Below are positions 43,203-52,263 of a DNA stretch of 64,000 nt, piece by piece (position 1 is the first letter of the stretch; each line of letters opens with the position of its first letter). The position numbers and the translations under genes were made by a program. The notes below the pieces were generated by a model. It did not search any database. It worked only from the letters and a program-made list of their open reading frames with translations, and was not told the DNA's origin. The DNA lies in contig CAZKBQ010000001.1 of NCBI GenBank assembly GCA_964550855.1, positions 124,001-188,000 of the forward strand, written 5' to 3'. Source of the stretch: JAGOBP01 sp964550855 (lineage in GTDB: Bacteria; Chloroflexota; Anaerolineae; Fen-1058).

Positions 43203-44467
43203 CAGTGCGCCGCCGCATCCAGCGCCGAAGCGAAGATCGCCAGCGCCTCGTCGATCTGCGCCGGCGTCACCACCAGCGGCGGAATCCAGCGGATGACGTT
43301 GTCGTAAGTGCCGCACGTCAGCAGCATCAGCCCGCGCTCAAAGGCGGCCCGGACCACCGCTTTGGCCGTGTCGGTGTCAGGCTCACCGTCGGGTTTGGAG
43401 AACTCCGTCGCCGTCATCAGCCCCAGGCCGCGCACATCGCCGATCGATTCAAAGTTCTGCTGCAGCTTCAACAGCCCCGTCAGCAGCTGCGCGCCGCGCG
43501 CCAGCGCATTCTCCACCAGATGCTCGTCTTTCATGACTTGAATCGTGGCGACGGCGGCCGCGCACGCCACAGCATTGCCGCCATAGGTGCCGCCGTGCGA
43601 GCCGGGCAGCCACCTGCCCATCAGGTCCTGGCGCGTGACCAGCGCGCTTAACGGCATGCCAGAAGCGATCCCTTTCGCCGTGATCAGAATATCGGGCTCC
43701 ACGCCGAAGTGCTCCAGCGCGAACCATTGGCCGGTCCGCCCCATCCCCGATTGGACTTCGTCGGCAATCAGGAGAATCCCGTATTGATCGCACAGCGCCC
43801 GCAGCTCGCGCAGAAAGTCGAGCGGGGGCACCACGTAGCCGCCCTCGCCCAGCACCGGCTCGATGACGATGCACGCCGTCTCTTCGGGCGCAGACTGGCT
43901 CTTGAGCAGCCGCTTGAGCTCGTGCAGACAGTAATCGACGGTGGCTTCGTCGTCCAGCTGCAGCTGATAAGCATACGGGTATGGCGCCACGTGAATACCC
44001 GATACCAGCGGCTGATAGCCAATGCGGTAGATGGTTTTGCTGGTGGTCATCGCCATGGTTAAATGCGTGCGCCCGTGGAATGAGCCGCCAAAGACGATGA
44101 CATTGGTACGCCGCGTGGCCTGCTTGGCCAGCTTCACCGCCGCCTCCACGATCTCCGCGCCGCTGTTGCTGAAGAAGTATTCGCCCAACGCCGGCCACGC
44201 GACGATGGAACGCAGCTCGTCGATCAGGTTCATCATCGGCCGATGATAGACGATGTTGGCCTGACCGTGGATCAACTGCGCGGCCTGCTCGGCGATGGCT
44301 TGCGCCACGCGGGGGTGCGCGTGGCCGGTGGACGTGACGCCGATGCCGGAGGTGAAATCCATATATCGTCGGCCGTCCGTATCGACCAGATAAACGCCCT
44401 CGCCGTGATCGACCATGACGTTGAAGGCGCGGCTCCAGACGGTGCCGATGTGCTCAGTGCCGGGCAT
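43202..44467 (-). CDS. Class III PLP aminotransferase (4-aminobutyrate/diamine type)
   Basis: 421 residues. AAGGAG lies 6 nt before ATG 44467. The PLP lysine is K265 in ILITAKGIASG, with D236 (IADEVQSGMGRTG) binding the pyridine nitrogen and SNSGAEIVEAAVKLA forming the phosphate site. The fold and motifs match GabT/ornithine-type enzymes that move an amino group from a terminal amine to 2-oxoglutarate. Next to polyamine-type transporters this suggests breakdown of GABA or putrescine-derived amines. A good promoter lies at 44501-44528. Confidence 0.9.
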   Translation of the reverse strand: MPGTEHIGTVWSRAFNVMVDHGEGVYLVDTDGRRYMDFTSGIGVTSTGHAHPRVAQAIAEQAAQLIHGQANIVYHRPMMNLIDELRSIVAWPALGEYFFSNSGAEIVEAAVKLAKQATRRTNVIVFGGSFHGRTHLTMAMTTSKTIYRIGYQPLVSGIHVAPYPYAYQLQLDDEATVDYCLHELKRLLKSQSAPEETACIVIEPVLGEGGYVVPPLDFLRELRALCDQYGILLIADEVQSGMGRTGQWFALEHFGVEPDILITAKGIASGMPLSALVTRQDLMGRWLPGSHGGTYGGNAVACAAAVATIQVMKDEHLVENALARGAQLLTGLLKLQQNFESIGDVRGLGLMTATEFSKPDGEPDTDTAKAVVRAAFERGLMLLTCGTYDNVIRWIPPLVVTPAQIDEALAIFASALDAAAH

Positions 44468-44500
44468 GATGTCTCCTTGTGCGGTGTGAGGTGACCCAAC

Positions 44501-44528
44501 AGTATCATCAATCAGGCCATAGCGTCAA
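44501..44528 (-). promoter_or_regulatory. Candidate promoter for the aminotransferase-SDR pair
   Basis: Minus strand: TTGACG (44528-44523), 16-bp spacer, GATACT (44506-44501), about 34 bp before the start at 44467. Strong -35, fair -10. Confidence 0.5.
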
Positions 44529-44552
44529 GGGTTGCCGCCGCTACCGATCGAT

Positions 44553-44586
44553 AGCGCGGCGCCGGCATCACCTCCGGCGCCGCGCT
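44553..44586 (-). terminator. Strong 13-bp GC hairpin after the binding-protein gene
   Basis: AGCGCGGCGCCGG (44553-44565) pairs perfectly with CCGGCGCCGCGCT (44574-44586), 8-nt loop. It lies 101 bp after the stop of the 44687-46006 gene and before the aminotransferase promoter. No T-tract, so it may need Rho or act as an mRNA 3' end stabiliser. Confidence 0.5.
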
Positions 44587-44628
44587 GTTGGGCGGCGATT
44601 GGTTGGGCGTTCAGTCGGGCGGACTTGC

Positions 44629-44654
44629 GGATTCCCGCGCTCGCAGGAATGACG
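44629..44654. repeat. REP-like hairpin, imperfect
   Basis: GGATTCCCGCG then CGCAGGAATGACG, one mismatch in the stem. It belongs to the same family as 31526-31558, 33807-33838 and 35266-35292. Confidence 0.5.
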
Positions 44655-44686
44655 AGGCAGCTTGCCTCCCGCCGTTCGCCTTCACT

Positions 44687-46006
44687 TCATTGGCCGCTCT
44701 TCACTTCAGTCCATAGCTCGTCGTACAGTGGCAGCGCCTCGCCCACGTCTTTGATGCTGTGCGCTTTCTTCAGCACCTCGGCGGGCGGGTTGGTGATGTT
44801 CGATGTGATGTAGGCCTGATACAGCTCAGCCGGGGAGACCTCGTTGCCGTCGGCGTCTTTCACCGTGAAGGTCGCGGTCTTGGCGTATTCCAGCGCGCCG
44901 GCGTTGGGATTGGTGTACGGAAAATCGCGTAACATCAGCCAGAACACATCGGGCTGCAGCGAGTAGTTGAGCCAGGCATAGGCGGCGTCGGGGTGCGGCG
45001 CGTCCTTCACCAGGCCGTAGCCGTCCTGCCACAGGAAGGTGCCTTCGTCAGGATAGACATACTTGAAGGCGGGGTTTTCCTTGGCCGCCAGAAACGCTTC
45101 GCCGTTCCACACAAAGCCCACGTCGGCATCGCCCGCAATCAACTCGCTCTTGGGGCTGTCGCTGTCAAAAACGCGCACGTTCTTCACCAGCTCGGTCAAT
45201 TTGGGCCTGATGGCCTTCAGGTCGTCGGGGTTGGTGGTGTTGATGTCCTTGCCTTCGGTCAGCAGCACCAGGCCGATGACGTACCGCGGATCATCCACAA
45301 ACACCATGCGGCCCGCAAAGTCCGGCCGCCACAGATCGGCCCAGGATTTGGGCGGGTCTTTGACCACGTCGCTGTTGTACACGATCGATTCGGTGCCGGC
45401 CTGATAGGGCACCAGATGGTCGCCGGTGGGATCGCCGGGCACGATGCGGTAGAGTGGATCGATGTACTTGAGGTTGGGCAGACGATCCAGCTCAAGCTTT
45501 TGCAGGATGCCGGTCCGCACCATCACTTCGATGATGTAGTCGCTGGGCTGGGTGATGTCGAACTGGGAACTGCCCTGCGACAACTTGGCATACATCTCTT
45601 CGTTGGACGAGAATTCCGATCGGTTGATCTTGATCCCGTAGATCTGCTCGAAGCAATCCAGAATATCCTGCGGGATGTACTCGGTCCACACGAACAGATT
45701 CAGCTGCTGCGATGTCACGGGCACGCGGGGCTGTGGCTCCGGGCACACGAAGCCGGAATCGGTGGTGAATGTGCTGGGCTGCGACACAAAGCCGCTTGAT
45801 GCAGCGGTTGCGCTTGGTTCAGCGGTCGCACTCGGTGCGGCGGTTGCACTCGGTGCGGTTGGCGTATTCGGTGCAGCCGGTGAAGCGACGGGGGCGGGCG
45901 TGGAGGTGACCGCCGGGCTGCAGGCAGAGGCCATCAGGCCGGCGACGATAGCCAGCGCCCACAGCAGGCGGGTGGCGCGGCGATATGCACTGGTGTTTCC
46001 GTTCAT
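44687..46006 (-). CDS. Polyamine-type solute-binding lipoprotein, extra copy
   Basis: 439 residues from ATG 46006; an upstream in-frame Met (46060) lies within the terminator hairpin. The signal peptide ends in MASAC. A Thr/Ala/Ser/Pro-rich repeat (TAAPSATAEPSATA) forms a spacer of about 45 residues. The binding fold is close to that of the next protein: QQLNLFVWTEYIPQDILDCF, SQFDITQPSDYIIEVMVRTG, LKAIRPKLTELVKNVRVFDS, YAWLNYSLQPDVFWLMLRDF. It has no transporter genes of its own downstream. A terminator separates it from the preceding operon, so it may be expressed separately or by read-through. Confidence 0.88.
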   Translation of the reverse strand: MNGNTSAYRRATRLLWALAIVAGLMASACSPAVTSTPAPVASPAAPNTPTAPSATAAPSATAEPSATAASSGFVSQPSTFTTDSGFVCPEPQPRVPVTSQQLNLFVWTEYIPQDILDCFEQIYGIKINRSEFSSNEEMYAKLSQGSSQFDITQPSDYIIEVMVRTGILQKLELDRLPNLKYIDPLYRIVPGDPTGDHLVPYQAGTESIVYNSDVVKDPPKSWADLWRPDFAGRMVFVDDPRYVIGLVLLTEGKDINTTNPDDLKAIRPKLTELVKNVRVFDSDSPKSELIAGDADVGFVWNGEAFLAAKENPAFKYVYPDEGTFLWQDGYGLVKDAPHPDAAYAWLNYSLQPDVFWLMLRDFPYTNPNAGALEYAKTATFTVKDADGNEVSPAELYQAYITSNITNPPAEVLKKAHSIKDVGEALPLYDELWTEVKSGQ

Positions 46007-46030
46007 CTTTGTCTTGTTGTACTCCTTTAT

Positions 46031-46079
46031 GGAAAAATTCAGACTTCCGAAACCGCTCATCGGCGGCTTCGGAAGTCTG
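46031..46079 (-). terminator. Rho-independent terminator after the second transporter operon
   Basis: On the minus strand a perfect 12-bp stem (46079-46068 with 46051-46040, CAGACTTCCGAA) is followed by AATTTTTCC. It lies 36 bp after the stop of the 46115-47398 gene. Confidence 0.85.
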
Positions 46080-46114
46080 TGAATGGTGGCGCGACGGGCT
46101 TGAGCCGGAGCGCG

Positions 46115-47398
46115 CTACTGTTTGATCTCCGTCCAGATCTGATCGTACTTGGGCGTGGCGTCACCCACATCCTGAATGCGATGTCCGGCCTTCAACGCCT
46201 CGGGCGGCGTGTTGGTGATGGGCGACTCGGTGTAGGCCTTGTACAGTGCGGCCGGAGTGGTCTTGTTGCCCTCGGAATCTTCCACCTCGGTCGTCGCCGT
46301 CCGGGCATAGTCCAGCGTGCCCTTGCTGGGGTTGGTGTACGGGAAGTCGCGCAGCATCAACCAGAACAGATCGGGCTGCATGGAATAGTTGATCCATGCG
46401 TAAGCGGCATCGGGATGCGGCGCGTCCTTGGGCATGGCGTAGTTGTCCTGCCAGACGATGGCGCCTTCGGTGGGATACACGTACTTAATGGCCGGGTTCT
46501 CCTTGGACGCCAGGTACGCTTCACCCGTCCACGTGATGCCCAGGTCCACGTCGCCCGCGATCAGCGCCGACTTGGGGCTGTCGCTGTCGTACAGCTTCAC
46601 TCCCTTGGCCAGCTCCTTGAGCTTGGCTTTGGCCGCATTCAATTGCTGATCATCGGTCGTGTTCACGTCGTAGCCCAGCGTCAGCAGCGTGGCGCCGATG
46701 ATGGCCCGCGAATCGTCCAACATCACCAGCCGCCCGGCGTTGATGAACTCCGGCTTCCACAGGTCGGCATACGCTTTGGGCGGATCTTTCACCGCGTCCG
46801 CGTTGTACACGATGGCGTCGGTGCCGGCCTGATACGGGATGGTGTAATCATTGTTTGGATCGAACGGCAGATTCAGGTAATTCGGATCGAAGGTGCTCAT
46901 GATGGGCAGCTGCGCCTTGTCCAGCTTCTGCAGCAGGCCCTGCCGGATCATCAAGCTGACGATGTAATCGGTCGGCTGCACCAGATCGTAGTTGGTGCTG
47001 CCCGCCGACAGGCTGGCGTACATCTCTTCGTTGGACGAATATTCCTTGCGGTTGACTTTGATGCCGTACACTTCCGTGAAGCAGTCAATCACATCCTGTG
47101 GAATATACTCCGTCCACACAAAGAGGTTGACATCTTTTGACGTGACGTTGAGACGCGGTTGCGGCTCAGGACATTCAAACCCGTCGGGCAGTGTCTTGCC
47201 ACTCGGTTTGGAGACGAACGCCCCGCCGGGCGCCGCCGGTGCAGTGGGCTCAGCAGGCGCCGCCGATGTGGTGGGCTCAGCGGGCGCCGCCGGTGCGGTG
47301 GGTTGAGCGGGCGCCGCCGCGGGCGCGCACGCCGCCGCCAGCAGGCTGATCAATATCAGCCCGATCAGCGCGTTGCCAACAACTGTTCGTTTGAACAT
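46115..47398 (-). CDS. potD: Polyamine-type solute-binding lipoprotein of the second system
   Basis: 427 residues. GGAGGAG lies just before ATG 47398. Lipobox LAAAC, then an Ala/Pro/Thr repeat linker (APAEPTTSAAPAEPTAPAAP). The binding domain is parallel to the 44687-46006 protein (VNLFVWTEYIPQDVIDCFTE; NYDLVQPTDYIVSLMIRQGL; YAWINYSMQPDLFWLMLRDF). It belongs to the operon ATPase-PotB-PotC-PotD that starts at 50312 and ends at the terminator just below. Confidence 0.9.
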   Translation of the reverse strand: MFKRTVVGNALIGLILISLLAAACAPAAAPAQPTAPAAPAEPTTSAAPAEPTAPAAPGGAFVSKPSGKTLPDGFECPEPQPRLNVTSKDVNLFVWTEYIPQDVIDCFTEVYGIKVNRKEYSSNEEMYASLSAGSTNYDLVQPTDYIVSLMIRQGLLQKLDKAQLPIMSTFDPNYLNLPFDPNNDYTIPYQAGTDAIVYNADAVKDPPKAYADLWKPEFINAGRLVMLDDSRAIIGATLLTLGYDVNTTDDQQLNAAKAKLKELAKGVKLYDSDSPKSALIAGDVDLGITWTGEAYLASKENPAIKYVYPTEGAIVWQDNYAMPKDAPHPDAAYAWINYSMQPDLFWLMLRDFPYTNPSKGTLDYARTATTEVEDSEGNKTTPAALYKAYTESPITNTPPEALKAGHRIQDVGDATPKYDQIWTEIKQ

Positions 47399-47499
47399 TT
47401 CTCCTCCTCAAGAGAAAGTATAACAGGCGGCTGGCGGCCTCCCGATTGGCCTTCAGCGATCCGCCGCCTGTTTGGCTGATGAGGGCGTGTCCCGCGTCC

Positions 47500-48339
47500 T
47501 CACGCGGTGCGCCGCTGCACCCGCTGCGAGGTAAGCAGCGCCACAAACACGATCAGGATCCACACCGTGGACAGCGCGTTGACTTCCGGCGTCACGGTGC
47601 GGCGCAGCAGGCCATAGACGTAGATGGGCAAAGTAGTGGAGCCCGGGCCGTTGGTGAAGAACGTGATGATGAAGTCATCCAGCGACAACGTAAACGCCAG
47701 CATCGCCCCGGACAGCACGCCGGGCATAATCAACGGCAGAGTCACGCGCCGGAACGTGGTCCACTCATTGGCGCCCAGGTCCATGGCGGCTTCTTCAACG
47801 CTCTTGTCGAAGCTGTGCAGGCGGGCGCGCACCGTCAGCACCACAAACGGCACGCTGAACGCAATGTGCGACACGATCACCGTGCCGATGCCCAGCCCCA
47901 GCCGCGCGTCGCCGGTCAACGCCAGCGCGTTATTGATCGCGGTGAAAATGGCGTTGAACAGCACCAGCAGGCTGATGCCCATCACAATCTCGGGAATCAC
48001 AATCGGGATATACAGCGACACCTCCGAGAAGAACTTCAAGCGGAAGGTGTAGCGCTGCAGAGCCAGCGCCGCCATGGTGCCGATGATGGTGGACGCTATG
48101 GTCGATACCAGCGCAATGGTCAACGTCGTCTCCGCGGCGCGCAGCGCCTCGTCGTTGTTGGCCAGCTGGCAGAACCAGTAGAACGGCCCGCACGGGCCAC
48201 GGTTGACCACGCTCTCGAAGACGACGTTCTGCCGCGACGAGTTGAACGAGAAGATGATCAACACCACGATCGGCGCGTACAGAAAGACGTACACGAGCAG
48301 CGTAAACACAATCAGCAGGGGAGAGCGTCGGTTGCTCAT
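47500..48339 (-). CDS. potC: Polyamine-type ABC permease (PotC-like), second system
   Basis: 279 residues, six helices; EAA loop AAMDLGANEWTTFRRVTLPL and AFTLSLDDFIITFFTNG are PotC marks. ATG 48339 overlaps the stop of the PotB-like gene (ATGA). The extracytoplasmic loop has two Cys (CGPFYWFCQ), unlike the first-system copy. Confidence 0.9.
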   Translation of the reverse strand: MSNRRSPLLIVFTLLVYVFLYAPIVVLIIFSFNSSRQNVVFESVVNRGPCGPFYWFCQLANNDEALRAAETTLTIALVSTIASTIIGTMAALALQRYTFRLKFFSEVSLYIPIVIPEIVMGISLLVLFNAIFTAINNALALTGDARLGLGIGTVIVSHIAFSVPFVVLTVRARLHSFDKSVEEAAMDLGANEWTTFRRVTLPLIMPGVLSGAMLAFTLSLDDFIITFFTNGPGSTTLPIYVYGLLRRTVTPEVNALSTVWILIVFVALLTSQRVQRRTA

Positions 48340-49196
48340 GCGACCGTAATCTCCTCGCCGAAGCCGAACTTGCGGGTATAGAAGATCATCACGATCAGCG
48401 TCATAATCATCAGGATGATCGACGAGGCCGAGCCGAAGGCCGGATCGCGCGCATCCAGAAATTGACGCTGGATCAAGTTGCCCACCAGCACAAACTGCTT
48501 GCCGCCCAGGATGTCGGAGACGACAAACGTGCCCATCACCGGCACAAATACCAGAATCGTGCCGGCCACCACGCCGGGCAGGGACAGCGGCAGCGTCACG
48601 CGGAAAAACGTCTTGAGCGAATTCGCGCCCAGATCGGCCGCGGCTTCGTACAGCGACGGGTCGATCTTTTCGAGCGAGGTGTACATGGGCAGAATCATGA
48701 ACGGCAGGAACTCATACACCATGCCCACCAGCACGGCCTGCGGCGTGTACAGCAGGTCGAACCAGCGCAGGATGCGAATCCAGGCATAGACGCGGATGAC
48801 GAAGTTCGTCCAGAGGGGGATCAAGATCAGGAACAGCAGCGTGTTGCGGCGCTTGACCGGCGCGCGCGCGACGAAGTACGCCAGCGGGTAGCCCAGCACG
48901 ATCACCGCAATGGTGGTCGCAAAGGCCAGACCAACCGATCGGGTGAGGATGTCCACGTAGAGGGAGTTGAAGCAGGGCGACGGCTGGGTGCCGCAGTCGG
49001 TCGTGTAGCCGAACAATCGCACGTAGTTGTCGAGCGAGAAGGTATAGATGACGTTGCCGTCTGGATCGCGCTGGCCGAACGAGGTGATGACCACCAGGAT
49101 CAACGGGATGATCAGCAGCACCACCATCCACAGCAGCGCGGGCGACACCAGCAGCGTGCCCTGCAACGACTTGTTTTCGCGGAGTTTCTGGAACAT
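48336..49196 (-). CDS. potB: Polyamine-type ABC permease (PotB-like), second system
   Basis: 286 residues, six helices; EAA loop AAADLGANSLKTFFRVTLPL. The first extracytoplasmic loop contains a Cys pair (YTTDCGTQPSPCFNS). It starts 12 bp after the ATPase stop and is translationally coupled to the PotC-like gene. Confidence 0.9.
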   Translation of the reverse strand: MFQKLRENKSLQGTLLVSPALLWMVVLLIIPLILVVITSFGQRDPDGNVIYTFSLDNYVRLFGYTTDCGTQPSPCFNSLYVDILTRSVGLAFATTIAVIVLGYPLAYFVARAPVKRRNTLLFLILIPLWTNFVIRVYAWIRILRWFDLLYTPQAVLVGMVYEFLPFMILPMYTSLEKIDPSLYEAAADLGANSLKTFFRVTLPLSLPGVVAGTILVFVPVMGTFVVSDILGGKQFVLVGNLIQRQFLDARDPAFGSASSIILMIMTLIVMIFYTRKFGFGEEITVA

Positions 49197-49208
49197 GCGC
49201 CGGCCCCC

Positions 49209-50312
49209 CTACTCCGTCAGGATGCGGGCCGCCGCCACGTCAAAGCCCACGACCAGCTCGTCGCCCGGCTGCGCCAGCGGGCGTGAACCCGGCATGTTAT
49301 TCTGCTCGCGCACCCGCACCACCTGATCGTTGGCGATCTTGACGCCGTAGTGCGTATCCGTGCCGATGTACACCATGCTGACCACGCGCCCGCGAAACTG
49401 GTTGTCCAGCGGCTTGTCCGGGTTGATGTGCATCTTCTCTGGCCGCACCGCCACGCTGATCTCGGTGCCGGCCGGCACGTGCCCGTCGCAATCGGCGCGC
49501 AGGGTGGAGCCGTCGCCCAGCCCCACCGTCACCGTCCGCCCCTGCTGCGACTGCACGCGCCCGTTGATGAAGTTGGTCTCGCCGATGAAATCGGCCACAA
49601 ACCGGCAGTTGGGACTTTCGTAGATGTCGCTGGCGTTGCCCACCTGCAGCGCCTTGCCGTGGTTCATCACCGCGATGCGATCGGACATCGTCAGCGCTTC
49701 TTCCTGATCGTGCGTGACGTAGATGAAGGTGATGCCCACTTCGCGCTGCAGCGTTTTCAATTCCAGCTGCATCTCTTTGCGCAGCTTCAGGTCCAGCGCG
49801 CCCAGCGGCTCGTCCAACAGCAGCACCTCGGGCCGGTTGACCAGCGCCCGGGCCAGCGCCACCCGTTGCTGCTGACCACCCGATAACTGCCTGGGCTTGC
49901 GTTTCTCATAGCCGGGCAGCCGCACCATCTCCAGCGCTTCCTTCACCCGCGGTTCCACTTCGGTCTTGGGCACGCCTTTCATTTGCAGGCCAAAGGCCAC
50001 GTTCTCGCCGATGGTCATGTGCGGGAACAGCGCGTAATTTTGAAAGACCGTGTTGACGGGGCGTTGATAGGGCGGGATGCGGCCCATGGGCTTGCCGCGA
50101 AGAAAAACCTCGCCGGAGGTGGGCAGTTCAAAGCCCGCAATCATCCGCAGCGAGGTGGTTTTGCCGCAGCCCGACGGGCCCAGCAGCGAGAAGAATTCAC
50201 CGTCTTTGATCTGAAGCGTTACATGGTTGACTGCTGCTACGAGTTCACCGGTTTTGCCCGGATCTGCGAATTCTTTCACTACGTCGCGCAACTCAACCGC
50301 GAATTCGGCCAT
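49209..50312 (-). CDS. potA: Polyamine-type ABC ATPase (PotA-like), second system
   Basis: 367 residues from ATG 50312 (GGGAGG 4 nt upstream); the longer open frame to 50393 reads through the promoter. Walker A GPSGCGKTT, Q-loop NTVFQNYALFPHM, signature LSGGQQQR, Walker B VLLLDEPLGALD, H-loop YVTHDQEEA, then a TOBE domain (about 285-365). First gene of the second transporter operon. Confidence 0.92.
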   Translation of the reverse strand: MAEFAVELRDVVKEFADPGKTGELVAAVNHVTLQIKDGEFFSLLGPSGCGKTTSLRMIAGFELPTSGEVFLRGKPMGRIPPYQRPVNTVFQNYALFPHMTIGENVAFGLQMKGVPKTEVEPRVKEALEMVRLPGYEKRKPRQLSGGQQQRVALARALVNRPEVLLLDEPLGALDLKLRKEMQLELKTLQREVGITFIYVTHDQEEALTMSDRIAVMNHGKALQVGNASDIYESPNCRFVADFIGETNFINGRVQSQQGRTVTVGLGDGSTLRADCDGHVPAGTEISVAVRPEKMHINPDKPLDNQFRGRVVSMVYIGTDTHYGVKIANDQVVRVREQNNMPGSRPLAQPGDELVVGFDVAAARILTE

Positions 50313-50375
50313 CCCGCCTCCCATCGGCCCGCGCCGGGCGGCGCGGCTAGTGTATCCCGGATAATGACTGGCGCG

Positions 50376-50404
50376 ATTATAGCATCGGGACAAGAGACCT
50401 GCAA
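50376..50404 (-). promoter_or_regulatory. Promoter of the second transporter operon
   Basis: Minus strand: TTGCAG (50404-50399), 17-bp spacer, TATAAT (50381-50376). The start of transcription would fall near 50370, leaving a leader of about 58 nt before ATG 50312. Confidence 0.65.
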
Positions 50405-50495
50405 TACCGAAATGGGCCCTAGGCGCCCGCGGTGGGGAACCCGGCGGCCGCCCACGGCGTCTTGAGACTACCAGCCAGGATCACGGAGGTGCCCG

Positions 50496-50633
50496 ATGGA
50501 ACTGCTGTTGTGGTTGCTGCTCGTGCTCGTCTTCGTGTGTGTGCGCCGCTCGCCTACCGGCCGCGCCCGTGCCGATCTGGCGGTGCTGGTCATGGCGCTG
50601 GCGGCCGCCTACTTCGCCGCGCGCGGTCTATGA
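50496..50633 (+). CDS. 45-residue two-helix membrane protein
   Basis: ATG 50496 follows GGAGG by 6 nt, an excellent ribosome binding site. The product has two hydrophobic segments (LLLWLLLVLVFVCV; ADLAVLVMALAAAYFAARGL) separated by a basic turn (RRSPTGRARAD). It reads opposite to its neighbours, diverging from the PotA-like gene. No family is known to me. The 190-bp gap after it (50634-50823) shows no other feature. Confidence 0.6.
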   Translation: MELLLWLLLVLVFVCVRRSPTGRARADLAVLVMALAAAYFAARGL

Positions 50634-50823
50634 GGCTCGCCCGGCTCAGGGAGTGCGCCTCAAAGTCTGGCAGCGCCCACATGCTGGCGATTGAAATCGC
50701 GCCCTGGGAGCCGTGGGCTGACCGCCCACCGGCGTGGACGGGGTCTCGTCGGCGGCACGCCCTCCAGATGCGAATTCACTCGCCGGACAAGTCCGCTGGC
50801 AAAACACTGACGCGCACCCAGGC

Positions 50824-52188
50824 TCAAGCGCGCAGCGTGATCACACGCGCCCCGCCCAACTCCACGTGGCCGGTCAAATCATACGCCAGCGCGCCGTCGA
50901 TCTTCACCGGCACAAACTCGCCCACGGGCGCGGTGCCCTCCAGGATCACCAGCCCGTCGATCTCCGGCGCGTCGCGATACGTGCGGCCCACCGTCAGGCC
51001 GTCGCCCTGCCCTTCAATCAACACGTCCAGCGTGCGACCCACTTGCGCCTGATTTTTCTTCAGCGAGATCGCCTGCTGCATCTCCATCAGGCGTTCGTAA
51101 CGTTCCTGCTTGATCTCCGCCGATAAGTGATTGTCCAGATCGGCCGAGGGCGTGCCCGGCTCAAACGAATACTGGAACGCGCCCACCCGATCGAACTCCA
51201 AATCCCGAACGAACTTCAGCAGCCCTTCAAACTCCGCCTCCGTTTCGCCCGGATAACCCACAATGAATGTGGTGCGGATGGCAACGTCGGGCATGGCCTG
51301 ACGGATCTTCTCAAAGGTGCGATACACCCAGTCGATGTTGGCGGGTCGCCGCATGCGCTTTAACACATCGGGGTGACCATGCTGCAGCGGAATGTCCACG
51401 TAGTGCGCGATCTGCGATCGGCTTGCCATCACCTCGATCAGACGATCGGTCACCGCGCCCGGATATTGATACATCAACCTGATCCACTTGAGATCGGGCG
51501 CAGCCTCACAGATCGATTCCAGCAAGTTGGGCAAACCATCTTTCAAGCCCAGATCATGCCCGTAGTCGGTCAAATCCTGCGCGATGAGGATCGCCTCACG
51601 CACGCCGTTCTCCGCCAGCAGGCGCGCCTCGTCGATGATGGCCTGCGGTGGACGCGACACCGCCGTGCCCTTGATGCGCGGAATGGAACAGAAAGCGCAG
51701 GGCCGCCGACAGCCGTCGGCAATTTTGAGATACGCGCTCACACCCGACACGGAGATGCGCCGCGCGCCGCGCTCGTCTGATCCCACGACCGTGGCTTCAT
51801 CGGGCAGATGATACAGCGGCTCAGGATGTTTGGTCGCGCGCACCTGCTGCGTAAACTCCACAATATCCATCCAGCGCCGTGTGCCGATCACGCCATCGAT
51901 GCCGGGCACTTCTTCGACGATCTTCGGCCCCCAGATCTGCGAGAGGCAGCCGGCTGCGATCAATGTCTGCGTGCGCGTCTTGGCCTCGGCCAACTCGCGT
52001 AGCGAGCGGACCGATTCCTCGCGCGCCGGCCCGATGAAGCCGCAGGTGTTCACGATGAGGACGCCGGCCCGCGCCGGGTCTTCGACGGCGGTGTAGCCGG
52101 CCTCGTCCAGCAGCTGCGCCATGCTGTCGGAATCGACTGAGTTCTTGGCGCAGCCTAAAGTCATCAGATAATAGTTCTTGGCTTTCAT
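50824..52188 (-). CDS. rimO: Ribosomal protein uS12 methylthiotransferase RimO
   Basis: 454 residues from ATG 52188 (MKAKNYYLMTLGCAKN); the frame is open upstream through a terminator, so this start is preferred. N-terminal cluster cysteines C13, C49 and C81 and the radical-SAM cluster C160xxxC164xxC167 (GCRRPCAFCSIP) are all present, followed by the TIM-barrel and a C-terminal TRAM domain (about 385-450). The variant C13-AKNSVDS and YVDIPLQHG are typical of RimO rather than MiaB. It methylthiolates an aspartate of ribosomal protein S12 with two SAM molecules. Confidence 0.93.
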   Translation of the reverse strand: MKAKNYYLMTLGCAKNSVDSDSMAQLLDEAGYTAVEDPARAGVLIVNTCGFIGPAREESVRSLRELAEAKTRTQTLIAAGCLSQIWGPKIVEEVPGIDGVIGTRRWMDIVEFTQQVRATKHPEPLYHLPDEATVVGSDERGARRISVSGVSAYLKIADGCRRPCAFCSIPRIKGTAVSRPPQAIIDEARLLAENGVREAILIAQDLTDYGHDLGLKDGLPNLLESICEAAPDLKWIRLMYQYPGAVTDRLIEVMASRSQIAHYVDIPLQHGHPDVLKRMRRPANIDWVYRTFEKIRQAMPDVAIRTTFIVGYPGETEAEFEGLLKFVRDLEFDRVGAFQYSFEPGTPSADLDNHLSAEIKQERYERLMEMQQAISLKKNQAQVGRTLDVLIEGQGDGLTVGRTYRDAPEIDGLVILEGTAPVGEFVPVKIDGALAYDLTGHVELGGARVITLRA

Positions 52189-52197
52189 GGTCGCCCG

Positions 52198-52244
52198 AAA
52201 ATAATACGACGACCGCGAATCGTGTTTCATCCGCGATCGTCGTA
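52198..52244 (-). terminator. Rho-independent terminator after the RodZ-like gene
   Basis: Minus strand: TACGACGATCGCG (52244-52232) pairs with CGCGGTCGTCGTA (52217-52205) with one mismatch, then TTATTTTC. It lies 20 bp after the stop at 52264 and just before the rimO start. Confidence 0.8.
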
Positions 52245-52263
52245 ACGGAAGTATCAATGACGT

